A program made the translations under genes and the position numbers. Source: Evernia prunastri (Eukaryota > Ascomycota > Lecanoromycetes > Lecanorales > Parmeliaceae). From it: a stretch of DNA of 64,000 nucleotides. Position 1 is the first letter of the stretch. Every line of letters begins with the position of its first letter. Shown one piece after another: positions 44,147 through 55,246 of this stretch. The stretch lies in the NCBI GenBank assembly GCA_003184365.1, contig NKYR01000038.1, forward strand, positions 124,001-188,000. The letters run 5' to 3'. Below the pieces are notes generated by a model. The model was not told where the DNA came from and did not search any database. It saw nothing but the letters and a program-made list of their open reading frames with translations.

Positions 44147-45745
44147 TCATACCGACATGATGACGTCCGCCGTCCCCAAATCAGCAGCTTCCTCCATGAC
44201 GGCTACACCTCCCATACCTCCCACCCCCATCTCTGCAACTCCCCTGCTCAATCCTTCAATGCTATCCTTTCCTGGAAGGGGAACAGCCGAGGCCTCTCGG
44301 AGAAGCTCATCGTTGAGCTCCTTCCACAGACCCATGTCGAATTCGACCGCATCTTCATCCGTAGTATCTGTTCCTTCGCTAGCTTTGCGCTTGCGAATCG
44401 GACGAGCGCTGGGCCTGCGAGTCACCAGCATGCTTTTCAATGCACGCTTCATACTTTCCCGGAAGCCTTTGCTTTCGGGCTCGACTTTCATGTCTGCTAT
44501 GTCGGTACATGAGCTAGTAGTATCAGCGGACTTGCGATAAGATCCGCAGTTGTTGTTGTTGTTGTTGAAGACGACTTGACCACTTTCGTTACGCGAATAG
44601 AGAACTCTGCTGTCGGCTGATCGTAGGAAGGGGCGTTTTGGCAGCCGTGGTGGACGCAGGCCAATCTTACTCAAGAGAGACGCGCTTGCCAATGGTCGAT
44701 TGCTGTCCTCGTAGTGAATGAAAGGGATCTCGTGATCTTTTTCGAAAATATCGTCAAAGCGTTGCCAGGCACGGTCACGGTGGGTAGGTCGACAGAGTTG
44801 GCAGGCGCAGAATTTACAAAAAGGAAACATTCTAGTTTTCGGTTGCTGAGGAAGCGCTACGTTCGGAGTAGGAGAATTGTTGGCCGATGGTCCCTGGACT
44901 TCATTAATGATGGGAAATGGTAAATGTGGATTCGAATCGACGGACTGCAGCGTAGTTGGTGCTTGAGGTAGAAAGTTGGTGTTATTGGTCTGGCTTTGCT
45001 CGAAGTTGTCGATTGCGGCTTTGGCAGTGTCCACGACATGCTGCTTCTGTGCTCGTAATTTAACCACCTGTTCTGGCGTGTAATGGCCATCCTTGATTGC
45101 TTTCTCGATCCAAGGACTGAGCTGGGGGGTAGGCATTCGCATGTCTTCTCCGAGTCTAGGATCCTCCTCAACAGCTGGTGGTATCATTGGTAGATCCTCG
45201 ACATCGTTCGGCTTCTCATCGCTCCCATTAACCTGTTGATGAAGCGGGCTTGATGTTTCTGAGATGGCATCAATTACGGCTGGAGAATCCGGTACATCGT
45301 CTTGGGTGCAGCAGTACACCCAGCCGAAATTTGAGGAACGTGAGCAGACGTTGCAAGTGAAATCCCCGTACAGGCGTTCCATTGTGAGGTGAGTGCATGC
45401 TGCCCGTCGAGTTGCAAATGATGGCACTTTAGTCCTAGGCGATGTGTCTACTATTGGCGGCGGTGGTGGCGTCGGTGGTGGAGGAGGGAGAGTGAGAGAG
45501 TTTGGCATGATGATTTCCTGTAGTCTGATGGCGATTGGTTTGAGGCCGTTCACGAAGTCAAGGATGAAGTCATACTCTGCATCTTGAGGAGAAGTGGAAT
45601 CCTGAGTGGCATGATTCACAGCATGATTGGAGTTCAAGGTGTGGGAAGTGGGAGAATGAGAGTGTTGAGGAGAGAGGCGGAACGAGAGAACATCTGTGTT
45701 GACGGCAGTATTGTCATCGTCACGGTTATCCAGCATTTCTACCAC
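44147..45745 (-). CDS. Conserved hypothetical protein with two Cys-rich motifs, 532 aa
   Basis: Single exon. Two putative zinc-binding blocks: THLTMERLYGDFTCNVCSRS followed by SNFGWVYCCTQDD (about residues 118-150), and FCKFCACQLCRPTHRDRAWQ (about 310-330). The stretch between is acidic and disordered with a PQLSPWIEKAIKDGHYTPEQ helix. It contains proline runs (LPPPPPTPPPPP), a six-Asn run from a GTT/CAA microsatellite near 44553-44572, and a basic RPSARPIRKRKASEG block that could be a nuclear localisation signal. The pattern matches a conserved ascomycete protein of unknown function as far as I recall. Divergent from PIF1 with a 930-bp spacer. Confidence 0.8.
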   Translation of the reverse strand: MVEMLDNRDDDNTAVNTDVLSFRLSPQHSHSPTSHTLNSNHAVNHATQDSTSPQDAEYDFILDFVNGLKPIAIRLQEIIMPNSLTLPPPPPTPPPPPIVDTSPRTKVPSFATRRAACTHLTMERLYGDFTCNVCSRSSNFGWVYCCTQDDVPDSPAVIDAISETSSPLHQQVNGSDEKPNDVEDLPMIPPAVEEDPRLGEDMRMPTPQLSPWIEKAIKDGHYTPEQVVKLRAQKQHVVDTAKAAIDNFEQSQTNNTNFLPQAPTTLQSVDSNPHLPFPIINEVQGPSANNSPTPNVALPQQPKTRMFPFCKFCACQLCRPTHRDRAWQRFDDIFEKDHEIPFIHYEDSNRPLASASLLSKIGLRPPRLPKRPFLRSADSRVLYSRNESGQVVFNNNNNNCGSYRKSADTTSSCTDIADMKVEPESKGFRESMKRALKSMLVTRRPSARPIRKRKASEGTDTTDEDAVEFDMGLWKELNDELLREASAVPLPGKDSIEGLSRGVAEMGVGGMGGVAVMEEAADLGTADVIMSV

Positions 45746-46676
45746 GCTTCAATTTTTTACTCTTTTTCTTGTTGTTGCATCAATGAAACTCGAAGCTTTG
45801 GCAATGAGATGAAAGCTTTGCCATCAGTATCATTCTCAAGGCATTACTGATTGAAGTACGAGGGGGGGAATCAGGCAGAGTAGTCAGTCTTTTAACTGTG
45901 GCACTGATGAGTGATTGATTACTCGTAGAAGTCTGTCTGCTTAAGCCATAAAGGATAAAAGGGTCAAAAGATGGAATAAGGGCGCCCATGAATTCCAAAT
46001 GATCAGAGGTAACAGGTAAGAGGAGGAGAGACTGCTCTTTCCTTCCTGCAATCTTGTCATGCACTCTGTATGCAGGGATGATCAGCGGCGCTGCGCTGCA
46101 TATGTCAGTCGTCTCTAACGATCAAAGCGACCTACATTATCATCAGCGATTCAAAGCCACAGATACCTGCCTGTTGAGTTGGAAAAAAAGAGGCAGTGAT
46201 TGGAAGCCGTAGAATGGAGAGATACAAGCAGTCATTTGGGCCCTCTGGACTCCTATTCTCCTCATGCACTCCCATTCCGGACTTCCTCGCTCTCCATCTT
46301 TGGCAGCTGTGTTAATCTTACTATATATGCGGTACACTGATTGATCATACCAGAGGATGAATGATCATCATGAATGCAAGTGCGCCTTCCAAGTTCAGGA
46401 GATGATGGGAAAGAGCAGCTAATTTCCCTAGTTCGCAAGCGCTCGTGGCTCTTCTGCAAGATACAGCTCTTAGTGGGGAAATCGGTGCCAAGGCCACACT
46501 AGATTAGCGCGTTTATCTCGGATTGACAGCGGAGACGCGATGCTCTTAAGTCTTCAATACCTAGGTATTCTATTATATTCATCCCCTGCGTACCCCATAC
46601 ACGCCGAGGGCTCTCATACAAAAGAATGTTGAGTCCTTCGGATATTTGCTTTACAATTTGAGCAATACCATCGACA
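45746..46676. promoter_or_regulatory. Divergent spacer upstream of the Cys-motif gene and PIF1
   Basis: No coding exon supported. If PIF1 has a separate first exon with an ATG, it should lie near 46620-46676, where ATGTTGAGTCC at 46626 is in frame but is followed by a TGA. Confidence 0.4.
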
Positions 46677-49594
46677 TTGAGCATTGGCAGAGCCTATTCT
46701 CGAGTAAAAAACACCCTGGCTGCTCTATCTCGTTACCCGGCCCTCGCCCAGTACAGGTCCATATCGCCCTTTCCTCTCCACCAATCCTCCTTGCTTTCCC
46801 TTCCTTCCCGCCTTGTTGGGGCCCTGAGCCGTCGCACCTTCACAGTTTCTCCAAGTTACTCGCGACCCGAACTCATGCTAGCAAAAGCTGTTCGAGAACA
46901 CGATCCTGTGGGATCTGGCCTCAAGGGCTCTACATCATCCCAGAACTACAATGTCGCTGCCAATGCCTTAAAGCCACGACCATCGTCGATGCTCAACACA
47001 GCCTATTCTCCTCCAGCAAACCCTCTGAAACGGACTGCATCACAAGCTAGCGGTAGAGAATCTCCATTCAGCAGCCAAGAGCAGGGGTTGAAAAAGGCTA
47101 TGATGGGCTTGACGCAACCATCCACGGGCGGAGGAAGACTTGACAAGTTACATGATCCGGTTCTATTTGATGAGAATGACTTCGAAAATGACGAAGATAT
47201 AGACCTGGATGCGGAAGACTCGCCGATAGTGAGCAGATCAATATCATCAGGTGCTTCGTCAAGCACATTGCTACATGATGCGCCGCAGAGGAAGTCTACT
47301 ACTCCGCCGACACCTGTCAGCAGCACACCTTTGCCTTGGTCCTCCTCTCCGTTGTCACACCATCAGATGCCCCCGCCAAAACCTAAGCAAACAGCCTTCA
47401 CTGCCAACACGAACAAGCGAAGGACATTGCCTTGGGTAGAGGATGCGAAGAAGGTAGATCAGGCTCGCCGTGGGAAGTCAGATCGTTTCTGTGAGGATCT
47501 GACAGGTGGAGTGTCCCCAACGTCCTCTGAGCAAGCCATCATAGACCAGAAAAAGGAGTGGAAACTGCTCGACCGCCAGTGTGTAGATCTGACTGGAGGG
47601 GAACGAGATCCGAACGCCCACCGCCCGAGCAAGACTGGAGAAGAGCTGGATCGGGACCTTGAACGCTACCGCGGCAATATGATTCGAAAGGGCGCGCCAG
47701 ACTGGGTTGCGGATAAAGCGGTTCAAGGCAAGAGACGGAAGATAACGACAGCCCAGGAAGAATCTAGTGGTGCGTACACACCGCCGCCTAAGGACAAGAC
47801 CGACTCGCCTTATCCTTGGAATAAGACTGCAAGTGCTTTCAAAGAGGAGCAGAAAAAGCTTCGACAGGGCTACAAAAAGCTTGTTAAGGACAATGAAGGA
47901 GGATCCGAAAAGTCCACTATGAAGAAGAAGGGACGAGAGACTGTGGCCAAAGTCTTTCTGAGCGACGAGCAGAGGTCGGTATTGAACCTGGTCGCGGCGC
48001 AGAAGAAGAGCGTCTTCTTCACAGGTTCTGCAGGTACCGGTAAATCAGTGCTTCTCCGCGAGACGATCAAGGTCTTGCGCGACAAGTATAAGCGAGAGAC
48101 CGATCGGGTCGCCGTCACCGCTTCGACTGGTCTCGCTGCCTGCAACGTAGGTGGGGTTACGCTGCATAGCTTTGCCGGAATAGGGCTTGGCAAGGAAGCT
48201 GTTCCCGAGCTCGTCAAGAAGATTAAAAAGAACGCGAAAGCAAAGCAGCGTTGGATGAGAACAAAAGTCTTGATCGTTGATGAGATATCGATGGTCGATG
48301 GCGACCTATTTGACAAGCTAGAGGCCATAGCTCGCGCGATACGCAACAACGGGAGACCTTTCGGTGGCATTCAGCTTGTCATCACAGGAGACTTCTTTCA
48401 GCTACCACCAGTGCCAGACTACGGCAGAGTCTCGAAATTCTCTTTCGATGCCGCCACCTGGAACACGTCGATCGAACATACCATCGGATTGACTCAAGTC
48501 TTCCGGCAGAAAGACCCAGGTATGTTATGTGATAAAGACATCAAAGGAGACTATTGACCATTCCAGTTTTCGCCAACATGTTGAACGAGATGAGGCTAGG
48601 AAGATTGACGCCAAAGTCAGTCGACGCTTTCCGGGCTCTTAATCGTCCGCTAAGTTTCGCCGATGATTTTGAAGCTACAGAGCTGTAAGCGTCTTTTTGA
48701 CTGACCCTGCCGACATTATTTCTAACTCGTAACAGATTTCCTACGCGGAATGAAGTCGACAATGCTAACAGTGCTCGGATGAAGAATCTCAGTGGGAGAG
48801 AATTCGAATTCAAAGCAATGGACGGCGGATCCATTGTGGACCACGCGCAACGAGAAAAGTTATTAGCCAATTGTATGGCACCGGCATCGATCTCACTCAA
48901 GAAGGGTGCGCAGGTGATGCTGATCAAGAACATTGACGATACTCTTGTGAACGGCTCTGTCGGTAAGGTCGTTGCTTTCATGGATGAGAAGACCTTTGAT
49001 ATCTATCATGAGGACGAGGACGAGTTCCAAGCGGTAGAGACTATGGAACTCAACGATGAGGAGATGACGGCGTCTAGGAAGAAGCTCAAGGCAATGATCG
49101 ATAAGGACCTTCCGGGCAGCACTAGTCAAAAGTGGCCTCTTGTACGTTTTGCCATTGCGGATGGGAGCTCCAGAGATCTTCTATGTCAGCAAGAATCTTG
49201 GAAGATTGAGCTTCCGAGTGGTGAAGTCCAAGCCTCTCGAATGCAAGTACCACTGATACTGGCATGGGCATTATCAATACATAAAGCTCAAGGGCAAACA
49301 CTGGAGCGCGTCAAGGTCGACCTGGGGAAGATCTTCGAGAAAGGGCAAGCCTACGTTGCACTAAGTCGAGCAACATCTCAAGAAGGATTACAGATCACGA
49401 GGTTCGATCCGAAGAAAGTCATGGCTCACGATCGTGTACGGACATTTTACGATAGTCTTTACTCTGTCACCAAAGCCAATACTTCCCAGAGTGATGACAG
49501 GAGTCTCGGAGTCTCTGCCAAAGCTCATGAGCGGAACTTCATCAATACAGCCTATGGAATCGACTCTGATGAGGAGCAAGCGATGTATGCGTAG
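46677..49594 (+). CDS. PIF1: ATP-dependent DNA helicase Pif1, 939 codons from first in-frame position
   Basis: 5'-3' helicase for mitochondrial DNA maintenance, telomeres and G-quadruplex DNA. Three exons: up to 48519, 48567-48684, 48736-49594. Walker A FFTGSAGTGKSVLLRE, Walker B LIVDEISMVDGDLFDKLE, GGIQLVITGDFFQLPPV, and the C-terminal ALSIHKAQGQTLERVKVDLG with YVALSRATSQEGLQ are all textbook Pif1 motifs. The N-terminal extension holds AYSRVKNTLAALSRYPALAQ and LVGALSRRTFTVSPSYSR, which look like a mitochondrial presequence. No ATG opens this frame before codon 67 (46875); the frame starts after an in-frame TGA and its first start-like codon is a TTG at 46677. Initiation is thus at a missing 5' exon, a non-AUG codon, or the ATG at 46875. 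Confidence 0.93.
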
Positions 49595-49931
49595 TGTATG
49601 AATGGTAAGGAAACCAGCGCGTTAGGCGCGAGAGCATTCTGCATCTGCATGCTCAGAACCGTGACTCTAGAGTATGATACGGCTTGTGCTTTGCTGTCTT
49701 TGCTGTATATAGTCTACTAGCTCAATCCTTCGATCTGTAGTATACCGTGTGATATATTGCATAAGAATTCATTCCACGAAGTAGATTTTGGTCATTCTAG
49801 CGTGAATTTTAAAAGTGATGTACAAGTGATGTACAACGACGAGAATGAAGCCACACTTTTTCTCAATACCACGGTGATGCTTGAAATATGACACATTTCC
49901 TACCCCGACACCTGGCGATATCTCCTTGCAA
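49595..49931. other. Intergenic spacer
   Basis: 3' UTR of PIF1 and 5' region of EDC3. A short direct repeat gtgatgtacaa occurs at about 49815-49837. Nothing else seen. Confidence 0.4.
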
Positions 49932-52307
49932 ATGGCCCAGTTTGTTGGCTTGTCGGTGCTAGCAACCCTCAGAGAGCCGCCCGCTAAGGTACGAGGTCTG
50001 GTCACAGCCGTGGTTGAGCAAAAATTGACCCTGCACCAAGGTATCTCGCTCAGTCCAAACCTGCGCATACCCTACATTTACTGACAAGTAGCCATAGTCA
50101 CCTGGCTCTCGGGCAGACCTGGGCCAGATTTACTCGTCGTGCATGGCTCGAATGTGCTAGATATCCAAATTGTCGAGAGTAACTCGAGGGACGCGGTACC
50201 GCAAGATGTGAAGAAGAAGGAGGAGTTCGTGGATCCGGCTATTGTCAGCTATGGCAGACCTGAGGGATATTTGGCTCCCGATGCTAAGATCAACCGAGGC
50301 TTCGTTGCTATGAGTCAGACCGCTGTGAAGTCTCGTGCAGAGCCCTCCATACAAGCAGTTTCTCCAATATCCACGGAGCCAGCTAGGACCGGCGAAATAG
50401 AACAAGCTCAAAGCCTCAATCTAGCGGATTATCCAGATATAATCACACCTTCTGCTACGCTTACGGCACCTTTCAACGACCTTTCCCTCAATGGGGATAC
50501 TTATGAAGAGGGGCTGGAACCTGAGGATGGCAAGACCTTGAAGCATCAGGACACCGAGTTGCTAGAACTGAAAGAGGTGGCACAAGGAAGGGCGCCTAAT
50601 TCGAGAAAGAGAGCCCGAAAGTCTGGAGCAAGAGGAGGAGGGTCATCATCCGCTCGAACGCAGGACTTGCCCGACCTGCCCGACCAGGAACCACAATCTA
50701 CCCCTATTTCGACACAAAAACGGCGCGGGAAGGTCAGGGGCTGGCGGCAGACACCGCTCCTTGAAGAACGCATAGCAGAAACCCCTTCACCACGAGCAGG
50801 ACCCCGTGGGCAACATCCCCAGAAAGACTTACTCAAACCGGCAACCGCCCGCTTCACGAAACAAACACCAGATCATCCGAGACCCAGACGTCGTCGTTAT
50901 AGGGAAGAGGAGGATCAAAATGGCTGGGCTACAGGGGATGCTACCGATATACAGGATATGGGTGACTTCGACTTTGAAGAGAACCTATCAAAGTTCGACA
51001 AAAGGAAGGTATTCGACGAGATCAGGCAGGAGGACACTACGGCTGACGAGGCGAGACTGGTCAGTTTCAACCGGCTGCCAGCCGCTCGACCTGGCACTGC
51101 TGGGGGAAAGAACCTGCATTATACCGAGAACGTACTGGATTCTCCTATTAAGAAGGTAACGACAGGCGCAGATGCTCCAAAAGTTGGACACAGCAGTACG
51201 GAAAGTGAATTGGAGGTCAGTGAAGCCAAAGTCAGCAGTGGAAGAAGCTCGCGCAGGAATGTCTCACGCCCGTCAAGAGCTCCTTCGCGAAAAGGTAGTG
51301 CGCTCACAACCGGAGATCATCACGGTTCTGGATCCACGTTCGTTGTGGAATCCGTTGGCAGACTATCCAGACAAACTACGCATGATCGAATTGCGAGCCC
51401 AAAGATCAAGACAGATTCTTCGACTTCCCGTTACCGCAAGTCAGCCGCCCCTGCTACTCCAGGGAAACCATCCTTTCGAATCGCCTCTTCCAACTGTAAT
51501 TGTCCTTGTGTTTCCCCATTACAGATGTTCGAGCTGGAGCAGCTCTGTACGACAGAGTTTGGTATAACCGAAGAGATGCTCACTGAGAACGCTGCACGCT
51601 GCATTGCCGAGACAGCCTACGGCCTAGCTTCTAGCGAAGATGTTGAACAGCCAAAACAACGCCCACTGATAGTAGTCCTTGCTGGAAACACCAAAACTGG
51701 CTCCCGTGCTATAGCAGCAGGCCGTCACTTGCGAAACCACGGCGCACGAGTCGTCCTCTGCATTCTCGGCTTCGAGCGTGAATTAGACCTTTTAGAGAGC
51801 GTGCAACGACAGCTCAAAACATTCAGAAGCTGTGGAGGACAGGCTATCAAGCAAGATGGTCTAATGAGAACTCTACGGAAGCTTCAGGCGCCTACGGACC
51901 TGATTGTCGATGCTATGCTAGGCATGCATTTGTCCTTTGACGACCTACGAACGGACGATCAAGCCGCCTATTTTCAGCTCGTCTGTTGGGCAAATGGAAG
52001 CGAAGCAGGCAGCCTTGCTATTGACGTGCCATCAGGCATCGACCCTTCAAGTGGTATTGCGACCACCCATGACGGTAGCGAACTTGTACTTAATGCGGAC
52101 TTCATACTCTCCCTCGGTGCTCCAAAGACAGGATTGCTTATTGCCATGGACGCTTTCAAGACTGGTGTAGATCCGAGCGTTTTCGTAGCAGATATCAGCA
52201 TTGCGAGTGTAGCTTGGAAGAAATTTGGCACACGGAGGAAGGGTGGGGTGGAGTTTGGTGGGGAATGGGTTGCGGCGGTGAGATGGGAGGAGGGTACTGG
52301 GGTTTGA
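49932..52307 (+). CDS. EDC3: Enhancer of mRNA-decapping protein 3 (Edc3), 774 aa
   Basis: P-body scaffold that activates the Dcp1/Dcp2 decapping enzyme and dimerises. Exons 49932-50040 and 50092-52307; the splice joins KLTLHQ to AIVTWLSGRPGPDLLVV, completing an N-terminal LSm-like fold. The FDF motif is at DMGDFDFEENLSKFDKRKVF, where it would contact Dhh1. The C-terminal YjeF_N domain starts at VSPLQMFELEQLCTTEFG and includes TENAARCIAETAYGL, LIVVLAGNTKTGSRAIAAGR, DLIVDAMLGMHLSF and AIDVPSGIDPSSG. The linker is Arg/Ser-rich and disordered. Start chosen at the ATG giving MAQFVGLSVLATL, which begins the LSm fold directly. Confidence 0.93.
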
Positions 52308-52619
52308 TCCTGATGTGCCGGGAGGGCGGGTATGCTCAAGAAGGTTACGAGAGATGTAGATGGAGTGTTGTGGATGGTGCTTTGGAGGGGATGATACCCA
52401 TGCATTGGCTCAGGTTCCCCAGCTTTTGGTCATCTAGCTTGACAAGTACCATCAAACATATACGATAGGTATTCAGTACAAGAATAAAGAAAAAATCATG
52501 TGACCAACGAATTTGCCAGACACCCAGATGAGATCTCGTGATACTGTGACTAGAAAAGTTTAGCGTAGAAATTTGCAAGATCTCCTCTCGAGAGCTCCGA
52601 TCGACAACTTCAAACGATC
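52308..52619. other. Short intergenic spacer
   Basis: 312 bp between two genes on the same strand. 3' UTR and promoter only. Confidence 0.4.
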
Positions 52620-54461
52620 ATGGGCAAAGGTTAGCACTCCGCCCTTCTTTCTCAGCGAATCTTTGCTGACTCTTTGCGATCACCTAGGTACGGACAAACT
52701 GTACGTATGTATCCCAGCGCTCTTTCTTAGTCCTACTGCTTTCTGACCTTCCCTCAGATTACGCACAGCGAGTGGGCCTCCGAAGATGCGTACTCAGCCA
52801 GCGCCGGCTCCGGTCTTTCCAAAGCAAACGCCCCAGACAACACCTTCAAGCGTCTCCCTTTCAACTACTGCGCCCTGTCCCTCCAGCCCTTCGACTACCC
52901 TGTCTGTACCCCCGAAGGCGTCATCTTCGACGTCCAAAGACTCCTGCCATGGATCGCTAACCACGGCACCAACCCTGTCGATGGAAAGACTCTTCGGGCT
53001 ACAGATCTAGTCAAATTGCATTTTTCTAAAAATGAAGAGGGGGAGCTGGTGGATCCGGTAACCTACAAGGTGTTTACGGACAGCACGCATATTGTAACCG
53101 TGGGGAAAACGGGCAGTGTGTATGCCTGGGACACGGTCGAGAGGCTGAATGTGAAACCGAAGTTATGGCGGGATCTGCTGACCGACTCGGACTTCACGAG
53201 GAAGGATATCGTTACGTTGCACGATCCACTGAACTTGAAAGGACGGAACATGAACGAGTTCAACTTCGTCCGGAAAGGGCTCTCTACGTGGTCGGAGGAA
53301 GAGCAACGAGAGCGGCGCGCGCGTGTCAACAAGGACGCTCTGGGGAGTGCGGCTTCGGTGCTGAAAGATGAAGATGCAGCGCCAGCGCCTGCAAAGCCTC
53401 AGATAGGCAAATACCTCCACCAACAGCCCTCCTCGACCTCACCCTCCGCCTCCTCCCTGACCAAGACCACTCCCACCACCTCCAAGCCCCTCCACACCTC
53501 GAGAGCCATCCCCTACAACGCCGCCCGGCACACCACCGGCCAAGCCGCCGCCTCCTTCACCTCGACCGGCCTCACCCCGCACACGGGCGGCGACCTCGCC
53601 CTCCTCAGCGACGAGGAGTACATGCTCAAGCCCCGCCGCGTCAAGAAGCCCGGCTACGCGCGCATCGCCACGAACCACGGCGACATCAACCTCGAGCTGC
53701 TGCCCGAGTTCGCGCCCAAGGCGGTGTGGAACTTCGTCCAGCTGGGCCGGCGCGGCTACTACGACGGCGTCCCGTTCCACCGCAACATCCGCGGCTTCAT
53801 GCTCCAGGGCGGGGACCCGACGGGGACGGGCAAAGGCGGCGCCTCGGTCTGGGGCCGCAACTTCGCCGACGAGCTCGACGGGCCCCTCTCCCACGACGCG
53901 CGGGGCGTCGTCAGCATGGCGAATAAAGGCAAGGACACCAACGGCAGTCAGTTCTTCATCACGTACCGCGCCTGCCCGCACCTGGACCGCAAACACACCA
54001 TCTTCGGCCGCGTCGTCGGCGCCGTCGGCGGTGGTGGTAGCGCCCCCAACGACGACGCCCTCTCGGCCATCGAACGCGTTGACGTCTCCCCCGAGGACAA
54101 ACGGCCGCTCGCCGAGGTGCGCATCGAGTCCGTCGCCGTCTTCGTCGATCCCTTTCAGGTCTTCCTGACGGAGAAGGCGGAGCGCGACAGAGCGGCGCGG
54201 GAGAAGGAGGCGCTCCGGCGGGCCGGGGGCGCGGTGGACGAGAGGGTCACGTGGACGGGGAAGAGGGTGAGGGGCGCTGGGGGTGAGGGGGACGGGGAGG
54301 GAGTGGGAGTGGAGGGGGAGGTGGGGATGTATCTGCCTGGTGGCGGTGGTGCTGATGCGGCGACGAATGATGGCGAGGTCCTGGCTGAGTGGGAGGGCGG
54401 GAAGAAGCCGGTTAAGAAGAAGGTGAAGGCGGGGGGGTTTGGGAATTTCGATGGCTGGTAG
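52620..54461 (+). CDS. U-box cyclophilin, CYP8/PPIL2-type peptidyl-prolyl isomerase, 576 aa
   Basis: Peptidyl-prolyl cis-trans isomerase with an N-terminal modified RING (U-box), linked in other species to the spliceosome and ubiquitylation. Exons 52620-52629 (10 nt), 52688-52704 (17 nt), 52758-54461 give MGKGTDKLYITHSEWASEDA, the conserved family start. The U-box reads FNYCALSLQPFDYPVCTPEG and VIFDVQRLLPWIANHGTNPV. The cyclophilin domain has FVQLGRRGYYDGVPFHRNIR, GFMLQGGDPTGTGKGG, ARGVVSMANKGKDTNGSQFF and HLDRKHTIFGRVVG, with the catalytic Arg in FHRN and the QGGD and SQFF pocket. The C-terminal tail is Gly/Lys-rich. The GC-rich third positions make a long antisense frame (53439-54491), which is not a gene. 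Confidence 0.94.
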
Positions 54462-55246
54462 TTGGTGGGCTGCGGTTTTGATACCTACCAATGTTGCAAT
54501 GATGATTTACAAAGAATGAAAGATCTCCTTCTTTGTATGTGAGTAGGATCCACTTGTCTACGTTCATGTTCACGTTCACATTCACGTTCCTACCGCATCT
54601 ACAAGAAGACAGTCTTTAGAAGATGGCAGGGCTGTCATTGCTACTCTCTCACATACCACTCGCCTCGCTCGCTATCTGCTATCGAAGAGAATCGCGCTGC
54701 GGGCATGGTATGGAGTCGAGTAGGTATACATGTCTTCCCATTCCTTGTCCTATTGCCATTGGAAATCCGCCCCATAGAAGATGTGGATGTGGGAGTAGAC
54801 TCAAGATGAGAGTCGAAGAAGGGAAAGAACAAAAATTCGTCTGATAGGTTTGCCGCCCCTTTTTTTCTCTGCGCTGTTGCGATACGAGCGAGGCATTCAA
54901 CTGAGCGGTCATGAGAAGAGCTTTCTTTTTCTGTCTCCCTCTCTTTTGCTCTATTTGTTTGGAGTGAAGAGAGGAGAACTCCGTGAAACGCCAGGCTTCC
55001 CGGATGTCAAAATCCCACGACCATCTCCCTAAAGTAGATCAAGTGTCGAATCGAAGATGCTGTGAACGCTGGATTCTTTTCCCCATGGGTAGAGGGACAG
55101 AACCGAAATGTGCTGTGATGCCGAATACCCATTCCATCCCTAGATGCCAGAGACGAATCGAATCGAAGGTTGCTGTAATGCCGAAAACCCCTATCTTGCT
55201 CCTTTACCCAGACCGTATGCATGCGAATCGTATGGAGCTCGTAGGC
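54462..55246. other. Intergenic spacer between convergent genes
   Basis: Two diverged direct copies at about 55082-55135 and 55140-55190 (both with gctgt(g/a)atgccgaa and cgaatcga/gaccgaaatgt variants). No gene. Confidence 0.45.

Noticed and set aside
51516..51544. 29-bp GTAATT..TTACAG segment in EDC3 that looks like an intron
   Set aside because: Too short for an intron, and the enclosed residues (CPCVSPLQM) match the conserved start of the YjeF_N domain.
53439..54491. 350-codon frame on the minus strand opposite the cyclophilin
   Set aside because: It is a shadow of the GC-rich cyclophilin coding region; composition is Ala/Gly/Arg/His-rich without motifs, while the plus strand has a full U-box cyclophilin.
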